Source: Valencia hispanica (Eukaryota; Chordata; Actinopteri; Cyprinodontiformes; Valenciidae). From it: DNA of 64,000 nt. This document shows positions 22,299 through 33,424 of this stretch, in pieces. The position numbers and the translations under genes were made by a program. The first letter of the stretch is position 1, and the number at the start of each line of letters is the position of its first letter. The stretch lies in assembly GCA_963556495.2 (NCBI GenBank), contig OY747721.1, positions 8,838,149 to 8,902,148 of the forward strand. Reading direction: 5' to 3'. The notes under the pieces are model-generated. The model was given only the letters and a program-made list of their open reading frames with translations. It did not search any database and had not been told where the DNA came from.

Positions 22299-22771
22299 TT
22301 ACTGAAGACCTGTTTGAAATCGTGGTACTGAATGAAGACAGTTCTTTAAACATGAATAACTCCAGGCGTCTATATGGTTATTGGACCAGTTTATTTGTAG
22401 ATTGTGAAGCAACAACCAAGAGTGACCAAGCACAATAGGGCTCTCACGCGTGGGAAAAATAAGAAACTGAATGGTCTCTTGATGGTTCCCGGAAACGATT
22501 AAAGTAACTGGTTGGGTCTGAGTTATTGTGGTCATGGGGCTTCCATCAAGTGCGTTTCTAGTTTAGTGAATGGAATATTGAATTTATGTACAAGATCTGG
22601 ATGAATTAAATTTTGCTCTGAACCGGAATCAACAAAGGCCGAACTGCGACAAGGGTTATTGTTTTCGAAGCAAATAGAGGCTGGGATGATAAATCTATGT
22701 TTATCTTCCTTTTTGCCAGTCAGGACCCCCAAACTCACTGACGGGCTGATCCTTTTGGGCAGAGAGGACAA
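22299..22771 (-). pseudogene. Gypsy aspartic protease region
   Basis: On the reverse strand the active-site motif reads 'AFVDSGSEQNLIHPDLV' (DSG) at about 22600-22650, followed in another frame by 'VTLIVSGNHQETIQFLIFP' and 'PIVLGHSWLLLHN'. One frameshift near 22532 separates the halves. It sits in the expected place between gag and RT. Confidence 0.8.
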
Positions 22772-23048
22772 GTGGTGATGAAATGATTGAGTGCTCCACA
22801 GTAAAGTCCGCAGCCGGACGACATACGTCGCTTTCTTTCCTGTGGAGTCAGCCTAGCCCGAAAGGAGAAACATGGCTCTGTAAGTCTGATATCTGTGGCT
22901 GGAAGAAGCTGGAGGTGTGTTCTGGGTCTGTAACGCTCCCTGCCTCTATTGTCGAGTCTAATGGCTAAGCTTATTAGTTCATCAAGAGACTCTTGTTTAT
23001 CTCTGTGCGCAAGGTCATCCTTCACCTTTACATTAAGGGCATTATAAA
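22735..23048 (-). pseudogene. Gypsy gag C-terminus with zinc-knuckle remnant
   Basis: Reads '[17 protein letters not shown]', '[14 protein letters not shown]' and a knuckle-like '[15 protein letters not shown]'. The first pair of cysteines is spaced CX3C instead of the usual CX2C. Upstream gag is missing: at about 23048 the sequence changes abruptly to the unrelated 353-codon ORF. Confidence 0.75.
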
Positions 23049-24089
23049 ATCATGAAATGAGCAGTCTATAAGCATGCCAAGAGGCTTTCCGGTTGTCACC
23101 AGGACTGCAACTTGGGTTGGATTTTCAACCAGCAGGTAGGCTGAACGATTGTTCAACTCAAGAATGGGTGTACCGCAAACAGCAAGGTTCAGTTCCAGGA
23201 AGTAGGGGAGTGGCTGGAAAAACACTTGCTTACCCAATGGCTGTTGGCCTTTCATCACCGCTAAGCGTATTGCCACCCCTGCTGTTCTTGGTGGTATCAG
23301 CATGCTAGTCTCACTAGCAGCCTGGCAGGCCTGAGGGATGGTCTGGCCTGACAGGATGACTTCAGGGTTAATCCGGAAGGGTTCTGCAGGTGCGCTGGCT
23401 CGCGCAATTCGGTGTGTTAGGAAATCTGGCCCACCTGGAGTCCACATGCTCCTGTCCCATGGTCTCTGTGGAGGGGTAGATGCATAGTGGTCCACCCTGG
23501 GAGCCCCCCTTCTTTCTGCTCTGCCTGCAGGGTGCAGCCCTTGGTCTGGTGCTGCAGCTCGAACTACTGGCAGAGAAAGGGGGGTCGCAGCTTCACCCAG
23601 AGGTCTCCCTGCTTCAGAAAGAAAGGAGGGGTCATTCGCTGCACCGTGTGGCGTGACACCGGCTTGATCAGAAATCAGCCACTGAGATTCAACTCTCTTA
23701 TGGCTGGGTGGAATCTGCTCTAATGGAGGTGGGACAGGTTCCTCAGCACTCTTCTGTAACTCTATCTTAACCTCGTGAAGCTCAAAAATACCAGTGTCTC
23801 TTTCTTGCTTTAACTGTGCAACTGTCTGGCTTTCCAACTGCAATCTACGTTTTAGCAACAACGTTAGCTGGCCGAGGACATCAGAAACATTTACTTCTTT
23901 ATCTGGGTTCTCCATAAATCCCAGTAAATTCTGTATTCTCATTTCACAGGCTTCAACATCGTAACCGTGTAGGAACTTGCTTTCCTGTGATGGCAGGCGA
24001 ATAAGATTTCCAACTACCTGCTGAAGGTGGTCGTCTCCAGCGTCCTCTGGGCCCACAGAATCAGCTGCATGGTAGCCTGAGGCTTCCAT
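23028..24089 (-). CDS. Unassigned 353-codon retroelement ORF
   Basis: The longest open frame in the window. N-terminal part (residues 1-120): acidic start [20 protein letters not shown], then a helical, Leu/Glu/Lys-rich stretch ('[16 protein letters not shown]', '[20 protein letters not shown]') likely to form a coiled coil. Middle (120-260): Pro/Ala/Arg-rich, low order. C-terminal part (260-345): '[14 protein letters not shown]', '[13 protein letters not shown]', '[12 protein letters not shown]', 'GKPLGMLID', which has the look of the beta-rich linker between protease and RT in some LTR retroelements. The last residues (DFIMPLM) already lie in the joined gypsy gag sequence in a different frame. 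I do not recognise the family. A leader of about 1.1 kb and a 5' LTR lie upstream in the same orientation. Function is inferred from context only. Confidence 0.55.
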   Translation of the reverse strand: MEASGYHAADSVGPEDAGDDHLQQVVGNLIRLPSQESKFLHGYDVEACEMRIQNLLGFMENPDKEVNVSDVLGQLTLLLKRRLQLESQTVAQLKQERDTGIFELHEVKIELQKSAEEPVPPPLEQIPPSHKRVESQWLISDQAGVTPHGAANDPSFLSEAGRPLGEAATPLSLPVVRAAAPDQGLHPAGRAERRGAPRVDHYASTPPQRPWDRSMWTPGGPDFLTHRIARASAPAEPFRINPEVILSGQTIPQACQAASETSMLIPPRTAGVAIRLAVMKGQQPLGKQVFFQPLPYFLELNLAVCGTPILELNNRSAYLLVENPTQVAVLVTTGKPLGMLIDCSFHDFIMPLM

Positions 24090-25228
24090 CTTTTAAGGCA
24101 CCAGAGGAAATAGAAAGAGAATAAAATACAAAGAAAAGAAAAAAAAAAGAAATTGAGATAATAAAAGGAGACCAAATCTCAAGCAGCCAATAGGCCAAGT
24201 TAACAATTGCTCAAAAGCAAAACACGCACCAACTTGCCACTACCTCAGATAAATATGCACTGGTCTCTTTCCATATTCCACAGGTTTATGTGCGCAAAAT
24301 AAATAATTGCACAAGGTGCCAAAATCCTTGTGACTTACACAATACTACTTTATAGTATTTCAGAATGCTATGTGCTAAATATGAACTCAGCAATGCAACA
24401 CAGATTCACTCTCTCTAATCAAGGTTAGCAGTGAGTTAGCAGTAGTTAAAATCAGGCAAAAATACACATTAGGGACACACACAAGGAAACAAACATCAGA
24501 TGCTTGAAAAAGAAAACAAATTCTCTCAGAAGTACCAAGAGCAAAAGCTTTAATTGAGGATGGGTTTTCTTTAAACTTGTATAATTAGTTCAAATGCAGC
24601 CTAAGCAATGAGGAATATATGCAGGGTAAGCAATTTAAATTTAATAGCTGGAATTTAAATCAGGGTGTTTTTGTACAACACACTAAAAAAATTAAGATGA
24701 TTACTTCCAGATTTAAATTTGGAATGATTAATTTAAATGCAGATTAAGCAATTTAATTTTTTTTATGAATTTGGAACACTGAAATTTTTAATGCACATTA
24801 AGGAGCACAAAAAGTATATGAACAATTACTTGCAGATTGAACAGCTTGAATAATGGATTTAAAAGAGCATCTTAATTAATCTGATTAGCAGCAGGTTAAT
24901 TCAGCACTACCATGCTTCCATAGGCTACAGCACAAAGCAGAATTGCTGCTTTTGAGTGGCAACGTGCAGAATTTATCAGAAACCACAGTTAAGATGAATT
25001 ACCATTCAAAAGCCAAAAACAGCACAATGCTCCACAATTAATCCCATCAAAATGTCTGCCAAATATTTCTATCAGCTTAGTCAGACTCCAAAGCAGAAGA
25101 TTATCACCAGGGAAGGTTGCAAATCTTATCGCTTTAAGATCTGGCCGAATAATCTGAACAACTGTTTATTCAGTGTGTGCGGTTTATTTATCTTTTCCTA
25201 GCGGCCTCACACGGACGCACCATTAATG
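24090..25228 (-). other. Leader between LTR and 353-codon ORF
   Basis: Non-coding on both strands. It is AT-rich with recurring AATTTAAAT-type motifs between 24600 and 24780. Directly after the LTR end the reverse strand reads TGGTGCGTCCGTGTGAGG, four bases after ACA, in the position of a tRNA primer-binding site. I cannot assign the tRNA. Confidence 0.4.
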
Positions 25229-25602
25229 TTGTAACTATTAATAATAAATATTTGTTGTCTGGTTTTCTGAGCATCAATAATTATAGTCAATAATTTAATA
25301 TTAATATAATTATTGATGACGTTCGAGTTTAACCTGTTTATTAAAGATTTCGGGGCACCAATCTCATAAATGAGATCATTTTAATTAAACCAGACAGTCA
25401 GTCTCTCTGAAAAGGCGTAGAGTTCGTCCGCGGGGTTAAAACAAACTTCACAGCACACACTGAAATAGCACAGGAAACTTCTCGTTACTTAAGGGAATTT
25501 ATTAATGAAATAGGTCAACCTTACAGATTACATTTCATTCATAATTTCCATCTATTCTAACGCATGCAAAAATATAGAACAAAGTTAACGTCGAGGGAAG
25601 GG

Positions 25603-25664
25603 GGCGTGTGTGTGCGGCTGTGTGTGTGTGTGCAGCGCTGTGTGTGTGTGTGTGTGTGTGTGGG
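25603..25664. repeat. (GT)n microsatellite
   Basis: Interrupted GT/TG tract inside the LTR. Confidence 0.9.
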
Positions 25665-26052
25665 AGACAGCGAGCGAATGAGGGGGGTTCAGTTTAGCAC
25701 ACTCAATGCGATAAATAACTCAAGTCTTATCAATTGGCGCGATCGGTTCACAAAGGAAGACAAAGGAAGATCGCGTGGCGATTCAACAAAGGCTAGTTTC
25801 ATTAGCAATGGTGGCTCGGCCAAATCACTTCGAAGTTTAAAAGGGAAGTTCTTCCTGGTCCAGCAGGTTTGAACGGAAAAAGGGGAAAATGCTAGCAGTG
25901 GATTAAAGCGTCTCCTCACAGGCACCGCTCTGGGACCAAGTGAGACCAATAGAGACGCTTATTTCAATATTCGCGCTGCTTTTATCAACTCTGTGATGTC
26001 ATCACTGGCCACAGACCAACGAGAATGGGTTGAGGGCAGCGCAATGGGTGTT

Positions 26053-26180
26053 GGGAGATGCAGTTCGTTCAGTGGAAGGATGCTGGGAGATGCAGTTCGT
26101 TCAGTGGAAGGATGATGGGAGATCCATTTCGTTCAGTGAAAGGATGATGGGAAATCCTGTTCGTTCAGTAAAGGCCATAA
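26053..26180 (-). repeat. 32-bp tandem repeat x4 in LTR U3
   Basis: Units begin at 26053, 26085, 26117 and 26149, exactly 32 bp apart. The first two are nearly identical and the last two diverge. On the reverse strand each unit contains AACTGCATCTCCCAGCATCC or a variant, which is close to the vertebrate SBS motif (ACTACAnnTCCCAGnATGC) bound by ZNF143/THAP11. The match is by eye; protein binding is inference. Confidence 0.85.
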
Positions 26181-26188
26181 CCTCAACA

Positions 26189-29180
26189 CTAAGAATTTGT
26201 TTTTATCAATTCCATATTGTGTAATTAATGTATTAAATGGGATAAAGTATGTTCCTTCAAATATATGTTCCAGGTATTCAATTCCATTGCACCTCCAGAC
26301 TGGAAAACTTATCATACATTTTTTTTGCAAGATGTCGGGGTTATTCCAGATGGGTGTACGTCTGCATGGGATTATTGTGGACTCTGTCATTTTTAGAAAC
26401 TCCCACCATGCTGTCAGAGAGGAGCTGATATTTATGCTTTTAAAGCATTCATATTGTTTTATGTTTGAGCTAATAAATGGTAGGTGTGAAAGTTTTATCT
26501 TATTACATAGTGTCTTTTCTACGTCTATCCAGGACTCGTCTAAGTAGCTATGTTTTAACCATATTGAGATGTATTGGAGCCTGTTGGCTAAGAAATAATG
26601 ATGTAAGTTTGGTAGATCTAGACCTCCTTTTTCTTTGGTCTTCTGCATTGTTTTTAAGCTGATACGTGGGGGTTTATCTTTCCAAAGAAATTTAGAGATA
26701 GAGGAGTCCAGAGATCTAAACCAGTCTAGTGATGGTTTACTTGGGATCATTGAGAATAAGTAGTTGATTCTGGGCAAAACCATCATTTTTATTGAAGCAA
26801 CCCTTCCCATAAGTGATATGGGTAGGGATTTCCATCTAGCAAGATCATCTTCCACTTTTTTAAAAAGTGGGATGTAGTTTAGCTTGATTAAATCTGCCAG
26901 TCTTGGATGAGACATTGATACCAAAATAGGTAATATTCCCTGACTGCAGTTGTGCATTAGTTGGATTCTGGACAGAACAATTGATTGGAAGAACTGTAGA
27001 TTTTAACCAATTTATAGAACAATCTGAAACATTTGAGTAAGAGTTTATCAACCCGATTACCTGAGAGAAAGAGGTTTCTGAATGCTGGAGAAAAAGTAAT
27101 ACATCATCTGCATAAAGACTGATTTTATGTTCTATGTTATTGCATTTTATGCCTTTAATATTGAGTTTGCCTGATTGCTGCAGCTAGTGGTTCAATAAAA
27201 ACAGCGAACAGGGAGGGAGAGAGAGGACATCCCTGCCTGGTACCTCTCTGAAGATAAAACCTAGATTATGTTTGGTTATTAGTCCTGATACATGCTGTTG
27301 GTGAACTGTATAATATTTTCAACCAGTTTATAAAAGAATTTCCAAAGTCAAATTTATGTAAGGTTACAAATAAGATTTTCCAGTTAACTCTATCAAATGC
27401 TTTTTCTGCATCTAAAGATAATATATTAGTTTTAATGTTTTTACATTAAGAAAAATCTATTAATCTACGCAAATTTGTGGATGAATGTCTCCCTTTAATA
27501 AAACCAGTTTGATCAGGATGTATTATAAGAGGGGTTAATTTATCCTTTTTGCGAGGGCTTTGCAGATTATTTTAAGATCAACATTAATAAGGGATATGGG
27601 ACGATAGCTGGTGGGAAACAAAGGGTCTTTACCTGATTTTAGTAGAAGACTAATGTAGGCAGAATTCATATTTGGTGGGAGTTGGCCATTTTCCTTGGTT
27701 TCCTGCAGCATTCTGTGGAATGTTGGTGCCAGAATATTCCAGAATTCTTTCTGGAACTCTGCTGCAAATCCATCTTGGCCTGGAGCCTTTTTATTGGGCA
27801 TGCCTTGGAGGGCCTCCTGGAGTTCAGCCGCTGTTAGTGGTGAATCCAGGGCCATCGCTTGACTTTCAGATAATTTAAGTATTGTAATGTTATCCAAAAA
27901 ATGTTCAATTTCATGATCTGTTGGATTTATCTCTGGTGAGTATAAAGCCTTGTAAAATTCTTTAAATGTGTTGTTTATTCTTCCAGGATCATATACTGTA
28001 TTACCGGTCTGATCTTTAATAGCAGATATAGTTGTTTTTTCTTTATTAATTTTAAGCTGGTTAGCCAAAAATCTACCTGATTTATTACCTTGTTCAAAGT
28101 TTTCTATCCTAAGTCTTTGAATTAAGAACTGGGTCTGTTTATTAATAATTTGATTTAATTCTAGCTTTGCTTTACGGATTTTGCCTAGTCTCTCCTCATC
28201 TAGAGAAGCTTCTAATGAATTAATAGTTTCTTCTAATTCCTGAATACGTTTTTTTCCATTTTCTTTTTATTTGATGAGAATGAGGTTATTTTACCTCTAA
28301 TCACAGCTTTTCCTGCCTCCCAAAGAATGGATGGCAATGTATCAGGGAGGTCGTTATATTCCATATACGAGTCCCACTCTTTTTCGAAATTTTTAATAAA
28401 TTCTTTATCCTTAAGTAAGGATATATTAAATCTCCAATTTTTGCTTTGAGGTGTTTCTGTTTTATTTACTAAAGTTAGAGAAACAGGAGCATGATCGCTA
28501 ACAGCTATAGGGTGTATCTCAGTGTCTGAAATGTCAGTCAACAGTGAGCTGCTGACTAACAAATAATCCAGTCGAGAATATGAATGGTGGACATTTGAGA
28601 AGAAAATATATTTTTTGTCATCGGGGTGAAGAGATCGCCATGCATCACAAAGTCCATAATCGCTCATGTACTGTTTGACTATATCTATATATTTCCAGCT
28701 GCGCTGAGTCCCTGCTGTGCTGAGCCTGTCTATTTCTTCCTTTAAACCAAAGTTGAGGTCGCCCCCAAGAAGAAGTGAGCAATCCATGTGTTCAAGGAGC
28801 ACCGAGAAGAAGGAATGAACGAATGAGGGGTCATCAACATTTGGACCATATATACTGACAATACATAGCTTTTGGTTATGTAAAGATAGTTTTCCTATAA
28901 TAAATCTACCCTCTGGATCTGTAACTGTATCTATTACTGTAAAATTTAAATTTTTATTTATTCAAATTGCTACTCCCCTTTGTCTAGAGTTCTAACATGC
29001 AGAAAACACATTAGGAAACTCAGGGGATTTAAGATCATCTGCAGCTGAGGTAGATTTATGGGTTTCTTGTAATAAGACGACATCTGCCTTCAACCTTTTA
29101 AGCTGGTTAAAAATCTTAACTCTTTTCTCTCTGGTGCCAGCTCCATGAACATTCCACGTGACAAACCTTAGAGCAGTCAT
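26189..29180 (-). pseudogene. L1/Tx1-type LINE ORF2 (endonuclease and RT)
   Basis: Reverse strand, in order. Endonuclease: 'LRFVTWNVHGAG' and 'ADVVLLQETHKS' (28990-29180), 'LLLGGDLNFGL' (28770), 'SRLDYLLVSSSL' and 'PIAVSDHAPVSLTL' (28490-28570), the apurinic-type catalytic signature. RT: 'PLTAAELQEALQGMPNKKAPGQDGF' (27780-27860), 'LLLKSGKDP' and 'SYRPISLINVDLKI' (27570-27640), 'LSLDAEKAFDRVNW' (about 27390), '[20 protein letters not shown]' (about 27210), 'SLYADDVLLFL' (about 27105, catalytic YADD kept). C-terminal domain: 'INYLFSMIPSKP', 'FLWKDKPPRIS', 'KGGLDLPNLHHYFLANRLQYI' (26600-26780). Frameshifts and stops near 26900-27000, 27185, 28230 and 28980 kill it. The 3' end is lost at 26189, where an LTR starts. 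Confidence 0.88.
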
Positions 29181-29593
29181 AGTTTTGAGATAAAAGTTGT
29201 AAAGTCCATATTACCATAGAAACAGATAAACACAGGTGTATTATTAGTTTGTGCTTGGGGTTGCCTGATTGAAAATCCAAAAGGCGAGATATAAGAAAGA
29301 GAGAAATACAAGAAAGTTGTGAAGGTGTGAAGGGTGAGGGTGAGAGAGAAAGAAATCGTTATATTATGAAAAAATTCTGTGTGTGTGTGTGAGTGATAAA
29401 AGAAGGAAAAAGGAGTGACAAAGACATTTGGTGATAGACATGTGAAGATGAGAAAAGAAAAAAAGAGCCAGTATCCCAGTGCTTAGCCCTGGCCCCGCCC
29501 ACATTGAGTAATGTAAACAACTTTACAGAGCTGTGCCAACATTACATTATAGTTGACTGATAAAACAACTCTTATCTGACCAGTGTTACATGA
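29181..29593. other. L1-type LINE inter-ORF region
   Basis: About 400 bp between ORF1 and ORF2 of the reverse-strand LINE. It is A/G-rich on the forward strand with a short GT tract at 29380-29395 and no frame of its own. Confidence 0.5.
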
Positions 29594-30463
29594 CTAATAA
29601 AGCCAAGGAGTATGCTGGGGGTCCCTGAACAGCTGCCCATTAACATACAGTTTATCTACCGCTACTGTAGCTCTGGTGCCTTCACTGATATATTTCTTTC
29701 TGATTGGGAATAAAACGCGCCTTCTATCCAGGATTTCCTTCAGATATTGATCATTAATGCTGTAATTCGTCCCCCGCAGCTCTCTGCCCTGGCCTCTGAC
29801 CTGCTCTTTTTGCTTGTAATGCTCGAATTTAGCAACAATTGGTCGCGGCCGGCTGTTGTTGGGCTTCTTACCTCCTAGGCGGTGGACGCGGTGAAAAGTG
29901 ATGTTTTTTACCTTGTCGCTTGGGAGCTTTAACTGATGTTGGAGAAAATCTCGGACGGTGGATTCAGCGTCGTCCTCAGCCTGTTCAGGGATCCTGGAAA
30001 AAACAAGATTGTCCCGCATTCCCCTGGCCTGTATATCCAAGATAGTTTCTTTCATCCTCTTCCTTTCTCCGGACAGTTGCGTCATCTCCTCGGTGAGTTT
30101 CTTTACACCGTCTCTCAGCCTTTGGTTTTCTGCAGCGAGCGATGCTACCTGTTGTTGGCTGAACTCCAGGGATTCCCTTAGAGCTTGAAATTCTTTATGA
30201 AAAACCTCAACCAGGGCCAGACGGGCGTCTAGGCTGGTTAGCTTCTTATCTATTGAGTCCAGGACATCGCTGTAGCTTTTCTCTGGAGAGATGGTGGAGG
30301 TGCTGGCCTCAGAACGGGTGCGTTTTTGTGATGGTGTGCTTGTCGGCATAGCAGAGGTGGATTTCTGTGGCTTGCCCATAACAATGTTGTCAAAGCACTC
30401 GTCCAAGTAGCTTTCCAGGCTGTGCAAGGTTTCCTCGTCCAGTTTGTTTATGGAGAAATACAA
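29594..30463 (-). CDS. L1/Tx1-type LINE ORF1 protein, 289 codons, open
   Basis: An intact reverse-strand frame with the L1 ORF1p plan. Residues 1-70 are Ser/Thr/Pro-rich and basic. Residues 70-145 form a likely coiled coil ('IDKKLTSLDARLALVEVFHKE', with heptads through 'LSGERKRM'). Residues 150-235 look like the RRM ('RDNLVFSRIPE', 'NITFHRVHRLG', 'RPIVAKFEHYKQKEQV'). Residues 236-289 are a C-terminal domain ('YSINDQYLKEI', 'RRVLFPIRKKYI', 'LYVNGQLF'). In L1 elements this protein trimerises and binds the element's RNA. A second Met at residue 29 (MGKPQKS) may be the true start. ORF2 follows downstream on the same strand but is broken. Confidence 0.88.
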   Translation of the reverse strand: MYFSINKLDEETLHSLESYLDECFDNIVMGKPQKSTSAMPTSTPSQKRTRSEASTSTISPEKSYSDVLDSIDKKLTSLDARLALVEVFHKEFQALRESLEFSQQQVASLAAENQRLRDGVKKLTEEMTQLSGERKRMKETILDIQARGMRDNLVFSRIPEQAEDDAESTVRDFLQHQLKLPSDKVKNITFHRVHRLGGKKPNNSRPRPIVAKFEHYKQKEQVRGQGRELRGTNYSINDQYLKEILDRRRVLFPIRKKYISEGTRATVAVDKLYVNGQLFRDPQHTPWLY

Positions 30464-30593
30464 AATAATGGTTATTATTATTAAATGTTTGCTATATTTG
30501 GCTCAAATGTTATGGTTTGTTTTTACCCGAGTTTGTTTGTTTTACCAGTTTACCACCATATTACTTACGCATAGCTCTCGCGAGATCTCAGCA

Positions 30594-31376
30594 TGTTGAG
30601 TTTTCTTAAGAGAAACTCTAATTTCAAGCAGCAAATCCAGACGACAAGAGATGAGTACTTTTAAAGGTTTATATGGAACTAATGCAGAAAAAGAGTGAAA
30701 GCCAAGGAGATTGTGCTGCATCGAAGGAATCCGGGAAACAGGAAACAAGAACTGAAGGGGAACAGGTAAGTGATTAATTTAAGGTAATGAAAATTTTACA
30801 AAAAGACTAGGATGGTGAGTGAGATCTTACTTGGTTGTTGGCTTTGGGAGGACTCGGAGGAGGTATGCTGGAAACGCGAACTGAATCCGGCTGGGGATTG
30901 GGTGGTTTGCATTGAAGCGTCTTTTGTTCTTGGAGATGGAGGCGTTGGAGGGCGGACAGGAAGGCGTCGGAGAGCAGTGGGGTACAGGTGAGTTCCTTGT
31001 GTGATTTCAGGTAGAGAGGAATGGAGACTGACCAGGGTGGAATCCAGAGTTCGCTCGAAGGAGTCTTGGTTGAGAAGAAAATCCAGAACTGTATCTAAGA
31101 AGGAGATCAAGAAAGGTAAATAGCTTTAAGCGTAAGGTTTCCTAGAAATATTCTAACAAGAAGTTCAAAAAGACAAGATCTGGCCTGTGTACCACGCATA
31201 GAGCGAGAACCATCTGGCGTCAGTCTCAAGGCTCCACTCCCCTTAAGAATGGTTAGGCTGACAAGGTATGATGGAGAGCACCTGCTGCTGAACCTGCCGG
31301 TCACACCCCCTGCAGAACAAGGTAAAAACAAACAGACACACCCACTCACCCAGCACACAGATGCAGAGACCTGACA
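30594..31376 (-). mobile_element. LTR-like sequence upstream of the L1-type LINE
   Basis: Reverse strand starts TGTCAGGTCTCTGCATCTG at 31376 and ends 'AAGAAAACTCAACA' at 30594, the TG...CA pattern, with about 780 bp of pyrimidine-rich sequence. The 104-codon frame within (30796-31110) is Ser/Pro/Thr-rich and I give it no function. No target duplication was recognised. Alternatively it is part of the LINE's 5' UTR. Confidence 0.35.
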
Positions 31377-32797
31377 GGTAGATGTCTATCGGTGGTATTA
31401 AAAGTTAAGATTTAGACTATATCGGTATATCAGATGTTGGTTAAAAAACAGCTTATCCCTAGATAAAAATAGATGTAGAATTTGCTGTTTGTATTCACAC
31501 AGGTTATCTTTGTCTAATAAAAAAATGATAACTTTACAAATCTACGTTATAGGGGGCGTATACTGTTTCAGATCATGTTAATGAGGTCCTATCTCTTTCA
31601 CTTGAGGAATAAATACATTCTATGTACATTTAAACAAAAATGGGACTGATTGTGCTTGTTAGACACATTTTCCTGCTTGTTTTAATGTATAGTGTTGTGT
31701 TTGCTTTGCTCTCCCAAATCAATACTTGCAGCTATTCTGGCCTTATTTCAAATTCTTCCTAGTCAATATTACAACAATTACCAGCACAGTATAAAATGTC
31801 AATATGTGACATTTTCAGAGGTCAAACTAGAATTTTGTTTCCTCGGGAACAACATCAACGTGAGCTACCTGATGATGTTATATACTAAAAACAATTGACA
31901 AGTTATGATTTTGAAAGGATTGATTTTAAAATTCAGTCATATCGGAAAAGTTAAATGCCTTAAGGACTCACCTTGTCAATCTTGTTGTTATTCTACGTAA
32001 TGGGATCCTGAATTATATAAATGTTCCTGTATAAATGTATAAGGTTCCTTTTTTTTATTGTCTCAAATAAACTTCTTCAAATGAACTTTAAACTAAATGA
32101 GGCAAAATTAGAAACCATAATTTGCAGTAAAATAGAAAGATGAACATTTGGATGGAAATGTAATGACTAGATGGATGTTTTCAAGAAAACCTCACACTAG
32201 AATGAATTACTGAATATTTATTTTCGAGTGAGTTCATGCTAAATGTCACTGGGCTTTCTTATGTTTAGGCCAATTGAGTATGTTCTTTGAAAATGTCACA
32301 TTATGTTGTCTTATGTTTTTTTTTTTTAGGGAAACAGATCCATTTTACTGTAGAGTTACAATGTCTGACAGGAAATTATTATCCTGCAAATAGGAAATAG
32401 TGTGTAAAGACTAATCTCCTGTTTCCTTTTTTGGGGTGCACTGTATTTACCCCAGTGTATCAAACCCTTACAGTGGAATACATCAAGCTAAGAATTACCA
32501 GCTTCCTATTGCTCTTTCATGCTTTTGATCATCAGCTTACTGATCAGAGCAAACCGACCCTTTCAAAATCGGTTTCAAGAGAGCCAGCAGATTAAATGGA
32601 GCGTTTCGGCCAAATGCAGATAAGTAGTTCTGTACAAATAAGTTAGTTCGCTTCAAAATTAAATAATGAACCTCAAAATTAGATTGTATTCTTTTTAATA
32701 TACCACTCCATTTGAGGTAAGTGCAACAAGCTTAACCTGTCTTCCTGTTCACTCGTCTCTCATTTTCCCATTGTTTTGTTTAATTCACCAGATATAC
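31377..32797. other. No gene recognised
   Basis: AT-rich DNA without recognisable coding, repeat ends or RNA genes. Confidence 0.3.
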
Positions 32798-32800
32798 TAA

Positions 32801-33421
32801 GGGGCTGTTTACACGACAACGTTGCCGTTTTTGTTTGAATACGCGGGTGAAAACGCACTGTGTTTACACAACAGGGTGCGCGATGGAGAACGATGTAGTA
32901 CATATGCTCGGCCTTTAGATGGCAGTGTGCCCCGTGTATGCAGTGTTCCAAGGTTTCCCCCTCGCAACCCAGAAAAGAAACATTTCACGGTCTTGTAGTT
33001 CTCCGCTTAAATAAAGGCGTATTAATTATTTGACACACGTACTTTATGCGTTTCCGTTGGCGATCGCATAGAACCTGATTATCTCTAAGTTTTGCTTACA
33101 GAGACCAAATTATTTCAGTAGCTGCATCAGTAGTAACAGCATACCTCGATCCGCCATTGTTGTTTTTCTGTAGAAAGGCGGAGTGCACAAGTGCAACACG
33201 TCCGTAGGTGGTTGGCAGTGACGTCATCGTTTTCAAACTTCTCCGGCTTGCATTTACACGACAACGAATCACCCAGCATTTTCAAAACTCTCCACTCTGG
33301 AAGCCGTTTCCCAAAAGATGCATTTTCGCCCCCCCGTTTTCCCGTTGACGTGTAAACGAGAGGCCGAATCGGAGAGAAAAACCTCAGTTTTGCTGAAAAA
33401 CGTTGTCGTGTAAACAGCCCC
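32801..33421. mobile_element. Harbinger-like MITE with perfect 23-bp inverted ends
   Basis: 621 bp. The first 23 bases, beginning GGGGCTGTTTACACGACAAC, are exactly repeated in reverse at the end. TAA trinucleotides sit outside both ends (32798-32800 and 33422-33424), matching the 3-bp target of PIF/Harbinger elements. The inner arms continue with weaker inverted similarity ('GTTTACACAACAGG', 'CATTTACACGACAACG'). No transposase. A diverged relative lies at 50735-51285. Confidence 0.8.
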
Positions 33422-33424
33422 TAA

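Larger units (their letters stand above)
25229..26188 (-). mobile_element. 5' LTR of an unassigned retroelement
   Basis: On the reverse strand the block starts TGTTGAGGTTATGGCC at 26188 and ends TAGTTACAACA near 25229, i.e. TG...CA, about 960 bp. It holds a 4 x 32-bp tandem array (26053-26180), a CRE-like TGATGACATCA (25993-26004) just upstream of a TATA-like TTGATAAAAGC (25978-25988), and AATAAACAGG near 25340 as a possible polyadenylation signal. It adjoins the truncated 3' end of the L1-type LINE at 26189. No second LTR was found in the window. Confidence 0.55.

Noticed and set aside
25564..25949. Forward 102-codon and reverse 86-codon frames
   Set aside because: Inside the LTR and crossing the (GT)n tract; no domain.
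26053..26180. CRISPR-like regular repeats
   Set aside because: Repeats are contiguous, without spacers, and the genome is vertebrate; it is an LTR minisatellite.
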